Source: Bythopirellula goksoeyrii (GTDB taxonomy: Bacteria > Planctomycetota > Planctomycetia > Pirellulales > Lacipirellulaceae). Taken from it: a DNA stretch of 64,000 nt. The notes under the pieces were generated by a model, which was given only the letters and a program-made list of their open reading frames with translations, was not told the origin of the DNA and did no database searches. The stretch spans positions 1,524,338 through 1,588,337 of the forward strand of contig NZ_CP042913.1 in assembly GCF_008065115.1 (NCBI RefSeq). The letters are read 5' to 3'. Made by a program: the position numbers and the translations under genes. This document shows positions 57,208 to 64,000 of this stretch, piece after piece. How positions within the stretch are numbered: the first letter of the stretch is position 1; each line of letters starts with the position of its first letter.

Positions 57208-57780
57208 CTATCGAGGACCTGCACGGAAAGGGTCCTGTGAGGGCTGAGATGCTTGTCGTGGCGTCGAGGGAGAGTTCTGTTCCGTTGCACTCACCGAAGA
57301 CGGCATCGCAAATTGTCCGGGATTCTCGAAGTCCATCACGATGGGTGGCTGGTCCTCGCCCAATTCGGCTGCCATGCCTGAAATACGCCACTGCCCACCG
57401 TTTAACTTTAAAGCCCAGGTGATTTTCTCCTCCTGAGGCTGACCGTCGGCGTCCAAGTCCTTCCAAGTCGATTCAACTACTGCTTTGTCAGCATCGATCA
57501 TTTCGACTGCGCCTACCCGAAAAGTAGCCGTGTCGCTCCCGGGAGGTGAGAAATTGAGTTCCAACTCGCTTGTTCTTTTCAGCGCCAGTGGAGTCAGTCG
57601 CTCGCTGGCTGTTTCCGTTTCGCCCGCGCGGACTGCACTTAGGAATTGGTGCACTACCTGGGCCACCGGATCGCTAGGCACTCCGTCTCCAGCCGAACTG
57701 CTCGACGAGTTTTGCGATCCGCAGCCGGCAGTGATAGCTATCAGTGAAAGAGCCAATATTTGAACCGGGTAACAGCGCAT
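57208..57780 (-). CDS. Small lipoprotein, function unknown
   Basis: The ATG at 57780 follows GAGGT six bases upstream and is preferred over a TTG four codons earlier. The N-terminus is a lipoprotein signal ending in AITAGC. The mature part (VAQVVHQFLSAVRAGETETA, then FRVGAVEMIDADKAVVESTW and WALKLNGGQWRISGMAAEL) has the strand-helix plan of NTF2-like or DUF4878-type lipoproteins. The C-terminal 40 residues are Ser, Pro and Gln rich and probably disordered. No catalytic residues are evident. Confidence 0.72.
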   Translation of the reverse strand: MRCYPVQILALSLIAITAGCGSQNSSSSSAGDGVPSDPVAQVVHQFLSAVRAGETETASERLTPLALKRTSELELNFSPPGSDTATFRVGAVEMIDADKAVVESTWKDLDADGQPQEEKITWALKLNGGQWRISGMAAELGEDQPPIVMDFENPGQFAMPSSVSATEQNSPSTPRQASQPSQDPFRAGPR

Positions 57781-57947
57781 CGGTGACCTCAAATTTTGTA
57801 GCTTAGGAATGTGCAGGCTAGATTATCTAACCCTGCATCCTGCAAGGGGCGGGAGTGTGGCAAAATTCCGATGTGGGGTCAAGACTAAGCGACGCCAAGA
57901 ATAGGCCTGACTGGACCACTTGCCGGAACCTCAAGGTCGAGGAAAAG

Positions 57948-59447
57948 CTATCTACCCGCACTGAGCCCCTCGTCGACTGCTTGCTGATCACGACGATAGA
58001 GTGCTAGCTGTGACTCAAAGGTGGCAGCGCTGATCTGCCAGGAGGGCTCCGAGCTGACGAAGCTTTGGCAATGAGCCACCAAGACGCGGTGAAGAAATTT
58101 GAACAAGTGGCGGGGTACGCGAAGTGCCGCAAAGGCTTCGATTAACCTTGCGCTGGTTACGTTCTGCTCAAACAAGTTCTGCAACTGAGGGTTGGATCCC
58201 TCTTTTCCACAGGCCTCGACCCGCGCATTGGCCAGATCATAGAGTGCAGCGCCTGTCCATTCGAGCGAGGGGATCATGTTTTGCTTGTCCAAGCGAGCTC
58301 GCTGGAAGAAATCATGCCCTTCCTGCTGCATGCAGTTGGCCAATTCGATTGGCAACAAGAGCTTCAGACCCAACCCCGGTTGCTTGAGGAACTTGTTGTC
58401 GAGCATCGACCAGACAAGTCCCTTCATGTTTTCTTGGGAACCGTTAATCAGGTGAGGCTCGTCGACGCGATCTACGAGTACCACGATGCCCGAGAAACCC
58501 AGTGCCTTGAGCACCCCTTGGAATTTATAGAGCAGTTCGTAGCGATCGTCGGTGCGACGCTTGTTGGGCAAGGGTTGCCCATTGATATCGTGACCGGAGA
58601 ACTGCATGAGCACCTTGCGCAAGGGATTGATGTCCCGATTTACGCAGCGCAAATGTCGTGAGACGGAGAAGGCTTGTGGCCACCATCGCCATACTTGGGC
58701 AAGCCACGGTGCCCAGCCGAGAGCCATGATCAGCCACGGCCAAACCGTGGTGAGCCAACTCCACTTGCGCAGGTAAACAATAGTCCCCGCGACCACCAAC
58801 ATCGTTAGTAGGCCGAGTGCTCGAATCCCCCAACTTTGCCAAGGTCTGTATTTCAGGATGTGGCGCAAACGATACCAACGTGCATCAAACGATTCAGAAA
58901 GCGAATCATCGTAGCAAGAAGCCAACAGCAGCAGATCGCGGCGCTGGAAGTGATCGAGGCGCGATACGGCCTTTTCGGGCAAAGTATTTCCTGTGGGACC
59001 TGAAGTTTGGGAGATGTTCAGGAATCGATCGACGACATCGGTTACGCCTAGCGAGAGGATCGCATCCATATGGTCCCAGAGCTTCCACTCTTCAAGTACC
59101 TTCGTTGGTTTGCGGCGCGTGCGACTACTCAGTCGTTCAGCGAAGCGATCCAGGAATGGATTGAAATCATCGTATTCGATCACGAACGCGCCATGGTCTT
59201 TGTGCGTTCGATTGAATTCTTCGATTTGGGCGGTGATCTGTAGACGCATGGCGGTCTTGCCGGCACCTTTTTCGCCAAACACGATGGATGTGCCGGGGTT
59301 GGCTGGATCGCCGTAGACCTTGTCCCAGTTCGGATGAAACGTACTAGTGCGGCAACGTCCCTGAAAGACAGGATCCGTTTGTGCATCTTCGTCTGCAAAC
59401 GGATTCGTGGCCATTCCATGATGATCAAACAGGTCGTGAAGGTTCAT
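57948..59447 (-). CDS. Membrane-inserted P-loop NTPase (KAP/STAND-like)
   Basis: The 499-residue protein has Walker A GEKGAGKT at residues 58-65 and a Walker B-like IVVLVDRVDE at 321-330. Two predicted transmembrane helices lie between them (about 207-226, LGLLTMLVVAGTIVYL, and 231-254, LTTVWPWLIMALGWAPWLA). Insertion of membrane helices between Walker A and B is a feature of KAP-type P-loop NTPases, but length and flanking motifs differ, so I call it KAP-like. It is presumably anchored at the membrane with both faces cytoplasmic. The small gene at 59656 is divergent. The role is unknown. Confidence 0.65.
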   Translation of the reverse strand: MNLHDLFDHHGMATNPFADEDAQTDPVFQGRCRTSTFHPNWDKVYGDPANPGTSIVFGEKGAGKTAMRLQITAQIEEFNRTHKDHGAFVIEYDDFNPFLDRFAERLSSRTRRKPTKVLEEWKLWDHMDAILSLGVTDVVDRFLNISQTSGPTGNTLPEKAVSRLDHFQRRDLLLLASCYDDSLSESFDARWYRLRHILKYRPWQSWGIRALGLLTMLVVAGTIVYLRKWSWLTTVWPWLIMALGWAPWLAQVWRWWPQAFSVSRHLRCVNRDINPLRKVLMQFSGHDINGQPLPNKRRTDDRYELLYKFQGVLKALGFSGIVVLVDRVDEPHLINGSQENMKGLVWSMLDNKFLKQPGLGLKLLLPIELANCMQQEGHDFFQRARLDKQNMIPSLEWTGAALYDLANARVEACGKEGSNPQLQNLFEQNVTSARLIEAFAALRVPRHLFKFLHRVLVAHCQSFVSSEPSWQISAATFESQLALYRRDQQAVDEGLSAGR

Positions 59448-59655
59448 AACGCGTCGGGGGGTGTTCGAGTAGACGATAAAGTGTCATGCATTTGGGCGAA
59501 ATTCGGCCCTTTAAGTATAGGTTGTCTGCTGGCGTTTCCTAAGGAGAAGTGCTCAAGCTCACTGTCGATACAATCGGTGCAAGCTGGTCAATTGTGCGTC
59601 CTTTGGATAATCTGGAAATAGATAAGGGCACTTATCACGGATCGAGAGAATCACT

Positions 59656-60069
59656 ATGAAAACAGATCCCAAGTACGGCTATTATCCCTGGTGGCCCGAG
59701 GACGGCGACGATTGGATCCACCCCGAGGATGCTGAGTTGGCCCGCACACTGATCCCCAGCCCGCGCGTTTTCTGTCGGGACGGTGAGCAAGAGCCCTATG
59801 TCCTGCTGCACTATGGCGACGTGCTTCTTCGCGTCAAGCGAACTCTCTGGCAGGCTGTTGAGCCAGAAGGCTTTGGGATCGGAGATTGGGTCGAGGTACT
59901 TTCCCGCGGCATGCGCAATACCCCACGTACGGCTGTCATCCATGAAATGCACTGGGACGCCAAAGATCGGAAGCTCGTCTATCAAGTGACGGAAAATGGC
60001 GTACCGGTTCCCAATCAGTACGCGGGAGAGGATCTAAAGCACGTTGACCCTCCTAAGCTTGAGGAGTGA
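59656..60069 (+). CDS. Conserved hypothetical protein, 137 residues
   Basis: The product (MKTDPKYGYYPWWPEDGDDW start) is acidic and beta-rich, with YVLLHYGDVLLRVKRTLWQ, GIGDWVEVLSRGMRNTPRTA, and a C-terminal YAGEDLKHVDPPKLEE. It has no signal peptide, membrane helix or recognised catalytic motif. It looks like a planctomycete-type conserved protein, possibly with a beta-barrel (SH3-like) core around GDWVEV. It is divergent from the NTPase gene across 208 bases and convergent with the RND transporter gene. Confidence 0.6.
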   Translation: MKTDPKYGYYPWWPEDGDDWIHPEDAELARTLIPSPRVFCRDGEQEPYVLLHYGDVLLRVKRTLWQAVEPEGFGIGDWVEVLSRGMRNTPRTAVIHEMHWDAKDRKLVYQVTENGVPVPNQYAGEDLKHVDPPKLEE

Positions 60070-60245
60070 GCCGTAGGCAGCGTCATCGGATTGACCACTC
60101 TTGAAATAGCGTCTGTGGAGGAGGGCCGGCCGTGCGTAGCACGACGGCTCTGAGGGAAGTCCTGGAAGAACGCCGTGTGGGGGAAGCGTGGGGCGCGTGT
60201 CGGAGCTGAAGCGAGCTCTTCTTCAGTGGGGCTAAGTCAGCTCGG

Positions 60246-63200
60246 CTAACGTTGGGGAGTTTCGCGGCGGAGGTTGCGGAGGCGGGCGTGGAGGGCAGCG
60301 TGGGGGCCGTCGACAAGGTCTTTGCGGTCTTCGTCGCTCAGCAGGGTGCGGGTTGATTGCGCGGGTAACTGCGAGTCACGCGATGCGAGAGGGGCGGGTA
60401 CGGCAGGCGCGACTTTGGGAGCAGTTGGAGTCGGAGATTGTGGCTCATCCGAAGGGTCGACGGGCGAGGAAAAATCGTTGAGCTGGCCGCTCCGGTGCAG
60501 TTCTTCGATGAGTTCTTTGGTGGCATCGGCAAAAGCACCAGGGGTAGCGAGAGCAGCAGTGCCTTCTTTAGAAATGCTACCTCCAAAGAAAACTCCCAGA
60601 GGACTGGCCAAGATCGCTGGCAGTAGAAGCAGATCTCCGACCAAGGCGGCGCCGAGCATGGAGATCATCAGGTAGCCAAATTGCTGGGTCGGTGTAAAGG
60701 TACTCGTGGCAAATACAGCCAGGCCGAGGCCGCCGATGAGAGTCGTTTGGAGCATGGCCATCGCACAACGGTCATAAGCCAGCATTACTGCCTGGACACG
60801 GCCAAGACCGATCTTGATGCCGCGGCGGAACCAAGTGAGGAAGTGAATCGTATCGTCCACCGCCACACCAAGCGCGACGCTCGCGGTCATCATAATGCCG
60901 ATGTCCACTTTAATTCCCAACCAACCAAGTGCACCAAAGATGATGACGATAGGAAACACGTTGGGGATCATCGAAATGAGGCCGGCCATCGGGCTCTTGA
61001 GCAGGAACATCATCACGACGGCGATCAGCACGGTGGCCCACATGATACTTTCATTGAGACTGATCAACAGCTGTCGCTGGGTCTTGTAGACCAGCGGGAC
61101 CATTCCCGTGTAAACCGAGCGAATTGGGCGCGGTTCATCCGCATTGCCAACATTGACGGCTGCAGAAGAGAGGTCGATATCAAAATCCGTAACGTCGATT
61201 AGGGGAAGCCCTCGCTTGGCAAAACTTTTGGCAGTCGGATCGCTCCCGGCCGAGACCAGAATCAGCGCGTCCTGGTTGCTAAGCGCTTTGATTGCTCGGT
61301 CGACATAATCTGCATCATTCTTATGCTCGTCGAATTCAGAGAGATTGTAGAACGAAACGGCACGAGCTTTGCCGCCACTCTTGGGCTGCACACCACTCTT
61401 CAGCAGCAGGCTTCGTAACACAGATTCTTGGGCTGTTGGTGTAGGTTCGGGATCGCCGTGTGGGGTTCGGTAGAGGATCGTAACTTGTGACCCATCGAGT
61501 TGTTTGCCCTGTTCGTGAAGCTGCTCGACGATCATGTCGCGTTGTTGATAAGCGACGAGAACCGGATCGACAGCGGCCTTAAGATCTTCAACAAACTCGC
61601 CGTAGTCGATGCCACCATTGTCATTATCTTGATCACCCAGGGCGGCGACGCGGGCACTAACTCGCCAAAGTTCGCGTCCGGTCTCCTCATTGGTTTTCTT
61701 ATCGCGCTCCATGCGGAGATAATCACCAGAAAGAAGTTGTTCGCGGTGTTCCTCGAGGCTCTTGTTTTTTGCATAGTCGGCACTTCGGTCGGCACCGCCA
61801 ATGCCAGTATTTGTACTCTCAGGAGTGAAAGTTGCGACGGACATCACACGACTTATCTCGGGGAATTCTTCGATGCGGCTTTGAATCTCTCGCATGAGGT
61901 CCAGTCGCTCGAGCATGGTCATACGATACTGCTTGCCATCGGCTTCAGCATGTTCCTCGGCGGTACGGATTTTTTCTGGAGGTACCGTCAGCACAACTTC
62001 CATGGGGACGAGATTCCCCAGGTTTTTCTCCAACCAGGCATAATCGTGGATTAGGCGAGTGTCCTGGTCGAGCAGTTTTAACAGCTGAACGGACGTGCCA
62101 ATCCGAGTGAAACCAAAAGCAAAGATTCCCATCACAACCAACCAAAAGCAGCAAGTCCAAACGTTGCGGCCGATGACAATCCCAAAGAGACGCAAGGCCC
62201 AATCGGGAAGGTGTCCATGTTCGTGATCACCCGATTGACGCTTGATTAAGTCGTCGCTGATGGGGAAGCGGTGCAGGAATACTGGCAACAGGGTGAACAG
62301 AACAACGACGGTTCCCAACACCGAAATGCCAGTGAAGAGGCCGAATTTTTTGATGGGGAGAATGTCGCTGGTAAACAGTGAGCCGAGACCTACAGCCGTG
62401 GTGAACGCCGCCAGCGTGCAGGGCCACCAGCCATGGCGCACCGCCGATTCGGCTGCGCCTTTGAGCCCTTGCTCGCGGCGGGCATCGCGGTAGTAGTTGA
62501 CAATATGGATCGCACCGGAGAGGCCCAACACGTAGACAACGGCAGGCATCGACATGAGAATCGCGTCGACGGTGCCAAGTCGTGGCCGATCAGACCCCGT
62601 GACCATCACTTCCAGGATGCCGAAGTAAAAGACGACGGCCAAACTCATTCCAGCGCTGAGAACCCCAATAGCGAAAACAATGCTGGTGATCTTCACGCTG
62701 CGAAAACACCAGTAGGAAAGTCCGAATCCGACCAATCCGGCAAGCAACGCAAGCCGGATAAGGGTTCTCTCCCCTTCGACGTCGATCGTGATGTTGTCCA
62801 CAGGAGGACCGCCCATGTGGATGGAGTCCGCGGAGATGGCACACTCGGTGGTTGCGATCTCGGTGATTTTCTCAATCGCGGCACGCATTGTCTTGTTGTC
62901 TTTAGTCGCTTCCTCGCTCAGGAAGACAATCAGACAGGTGGTGCGGCTCTCGTTGCCTAAGGAATTTCCCTCAGCATCGCGCTTGACCGGTCCCACAAGG
63001 GCACCCTCGAGTCGCTTTACGGCATCGCCATAGCCTAGACTTACTGGCGGTGTCGTAAGTTCTTCGAGAACGGCTGGACCGCTGATGACTCGTTTATACC
63101 AACGGGATCGTTTGGCCAGATCAGAGTCGGGGCCAGCTTGGGCAAGTGCTTCCTTGCCGGGGATCAGTTTTCGCTCGAGTTGGTCGAGCTTCTCTGTATT

Positions 63201-63467
63201 GCCCAGCGTGCAGTCATCCCAGCTTACAAGGGCAAACTGTTCACCGACGAAGTGGTCGCGAAACCAGCGCAGGTCAATTGATTCCGAATAGTTTGGCGGG
63301 AGCCAGTCTTCGGCCTTGTTGGTGTTGCTTTCGATGGCTCTGCGGGCACCGCGAGGCAACAAGGCAATGAGAAACGCGGCGGCTAGCGCCAACAAGAAAT
63401 AGTTGGGCTGCCCAAAGGTCTTGCGAGCCAGAAAGGAAGGCTTGTCAATCTGATCGGGAGAGGTCAC
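60246..63467 (-). CDS. RND/MMPL-family transporter
   Basis: The 1073-residue protein has the duplicated RND layout: an N-terminal helix (YFLLALAAAFLIALLPRGA), a large periplasmic loop up to about residue 230, a cluster of helices (LALLAGLVGFGLSYWCFRSV, VMSMPAVVYVLGLSG-type), a second large loop, and a second cluster (WATVLIAVVMMFLLKSPMAG, GIMMTASVALGVAVDDTIHF). The VALGVAVDDTIHFL segment is typical of MMPL/SSD proteins related to HpnN. The C-terminal 120 residues are cytoplasmic and Pro/Ser rich. A lipid or hopanoid substrate is plausible. The start is a GTG with no clear ribosome site. Confidence 0.86.
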   Translation of the reverse strand: MTSPDQIDKPSFLARKTFGQPNYFLLALAAAFLIALLPRGARRAIESNTNKAEDWLPPNYSESIDLRWFRDHFVGEQFALVSWDDCTLGNTEKLDQLERKLIPGKEALAQAGPDSDLAKRSRWYKRVISGPAVLEELTTPPVSLGYGDAVKRLEGALVGPVKRDAEGNSLGNESRTTCLIVFLSEEATKDNKTMRAAIEKITEIATTECAISADSIHMGGPPVDNITIDVEGERTLIRLALLAGLVGFGLSYWCFRSVKITSIVFAIGVLSAGMSLAVVFYFGILEVMVTGSDRPRLGTVDAILMSMPAVVYVLGLSGAIHIVNYYRDARREQGLKGAAESAVRHGWWPCTLAAFTTAVGLGSLFTSDILPIKKFGLFTGISVLGTVVVLFTLLPVFLHRFPISDDLIKRQSGDHEHGHLPDWALRLFGIVIGRNVWTCCFWLVVMGIFAFGFTRIGTSVQLLKLLDQDTRLIHDYAWLEKNLGNLVPMEVVLTVPPEKIRTAEEHAEADGKQYRMTMLERLDLMREIQSRIEEFPEISRVMSVATFTPESTNTGIGGADRSADYAKNKSLEEHREQLLSGDYLRMERDKKTNEETGRELWRVSARVAALGDQDNDNGGIDYGEFVEDLKAAVDPVLVAYQQRDMIVEQLHEQGKQLDGSQVTILYRTPHGDPEPTPTAQESVLRSLLLKSGVQPKSGGKARAVSFYNLSEFDEHKNDADYVDRAIKALSNQDALILVSAGSDPTAKSFAKRGLPLIDVTDFDIDLSSAAVNVGNADEPRPIRSVYTGMVPLVYKTQRQLLISLNESIMWATVLIAVVMMFLLKSPMAGLISMIPNVFPIVIIFGALGWLGIKVDIGIMMTASVALGVAVDDTIHFLTWFRRGIKIGLGRVQAVMLAYDRCAMAMLQTTLIGGLGLAVFATSTFTPTQQFGYLMISMLGAALVGDLLLLPAILASPLGVFFGGSISKEGTAALATPGAFADATKELIEELHRSGQLNDFSSPVDPSDEPQSPTPTAPKVAPAVPAPLASRDSQLPAQSTRTLLSDEDRKDLVDGPHAALHARLRNLRRETPQR

Positions 63468-63798
63468 TGGGATTAAGTCTCGAATGGCTTTCTACAGACA
63501 GAAAAAGCGGGACTGCCAGCAACGCTTGCCCGAGGTTGCTTCTCAGACGCAAGAAGGTGCTGCCAAAAATGCCTTCACAGTAACCTAGGCTAACGAGAAA
63601 TGCTGGATAAGTCTACGTCGAACTGGCAGGGAAGAGCCGGTTAGGCAAGAGGGATGGCTCTGAATCGCAATTTTTCGGTTTTTGCTCAGTAGCTTGCTGC
63701 CGAACAGGGCGATGCCAGAGAGTTGGAAGCTAGCAATCTCTTCGCCTAGGTCAAAGGTTGCAAGGACGAATTGAAGCTTCCCTTTGGTCGCCTTGAGC
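63468..63798. other. Gap between the RND gene and the right-edge gene
   Basis: About 330 bases in which I see no supported gene. ORFs at 63585-63875 overlap the partial barrel gene in another frame and look like shadows. Confidence 0.4.
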
Positions 63799-64000
63799 TT
63801 ACCAGTAGCTCTCGAAGCCGAATCCCCCGCCGAGGTAGAAGAGGTCGCCATTTTTTCCGATGTAGGGACTTCCACTGGGAACGAAATCGACTTGGTAGGG
63901 CGCCAATGCTACACCCGTGACTTGCATGACTTCGAGACTCGTTCGAATAGAAAAATTGGGCCGCAAGTGCCACCTGCCTATGAGCGATCCTTCGCCAATG
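63799..64000 (-). CDS. C-terminal part of a BBP7-like outer-membrane beta-barrel, start outside window
   Basis: On the minus strand the frame is open from the right edge to a TAA at 63799-63801, covering 66 residues. The last residues alternate polar and hydrophobic positions, with HLRPNFSIRTSLEVMQVTGV, LAPYQVDFV, GDLFYLGGGFGFESYW, ending on an aromatic-W pair as outer-membrane barrel proteins do. The pattern matches the C-terminus of planctomycete BBP7-type barrels as I remember it. The family call is from memory and the start is unseen. Confidence 0.58.
   Translation of the reverse strand, partial: IGEGSLIGRWHLRPNFSIRTSLEVMQVTGVALAPYQVDFVPSGSPYIGKNGDLFYLGGGFGFESYW

Noticed and set aside
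63585-63875. A 96-residue minus-strand ORF near the right edge
   Set aside because: It overlaps the barrel-type frame in another phase and has no clear ribosome site.

Overview
The window is a moderate-GC chromosomal segment that looks like a planctomycete, most likely order Pirellulales. The pointers are PEP-CTERM sorting tails, many of them next to dockerin-type repeats ending in a DFLVWQR-like motif, a DUF1559 pseudopilin-like protein, a Cys-type sulfatase, a Cys-rich secreted protein, small Arg-rich proteins, long gene-poor gaps, and the end of what looks like a BBP7-type outer-membrane barrel at the right edge. These are recognised from family memory; no search was run. I saw no rRNA, tRNA, CRISPR array or insertion sequence.

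Layout. 1-5.7 kb: the tail of a lipase-like hydrolase overlapping cutA, a polysaccharide-export gene with a TPR lipoprotein gene upstream, an MBL-fold RNA-processing-type hydrolase, and a RelE-like toxin-antitoxin pair. 5.8-10.9 kb: a CsgG-like lipoprotein, a small hypothetical gene, a Xer recombinase, and an FG-GAP/ASPIC protein converging on and overlapping it. 11.5-23.5 kb: an orphan NtrC-type regulator bracketed by two related palindromes, then katG, a sulfatase, an S41 protease, folC, bshB1 and an M32 carboxypeptidase. 23.5-28.3 kb: a gene-poor stretch with two tiny basic proteins, many potential hairpins, a PEP-CTERM protein and trpC. 28.5-34.4 kb: a hybrid histidine kinase, a PhoX-like exported protein, and a PP2C phosphatase beside an atypical kinase. 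34.7-52.5 kb: a long run of exported genes comprising five PEP-CTERM proteins on the minus strand, including an EEP-type nuclease and an endonuclease I, then two more EEP proteins, a pseudopilin-like protein, a PhnD-like binding protein and an alkaline phosphatase. 52.9-64 kb: ispE-spoVG, uppP, a GYF-domain membrane protein, the Cys-rich protein, a lipoprotein, a membrane-inserted P-loop NTPase, a large RND/MMPL transporter and the partial barrel.

How they fit together. Between about 30.9 and 52.5 kb the exported products include three EEP hydrolases, one endonuclease I, a PhoX-like protein, an alkaline phosphatase and a PhnD-type binding protein. Together they could degrade extracellular nucleic acid and recover phosphate; this is an inference from co-location. 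The other clear unit is ispE-spoVG, in which SpoVG carries a four-cysteine zinc ribbon inside its core.

The best candidates for something new are the zinc-ribbon SpoVG, the hairpin-rich leader with paired small basic proteins at 24.8-26.4 kb, the P-loop NTPase with membrane helices between Walker A and B, the nuclease/phosphatase neighbourhood, and the twin palindromes around the sigma-54 regulator.
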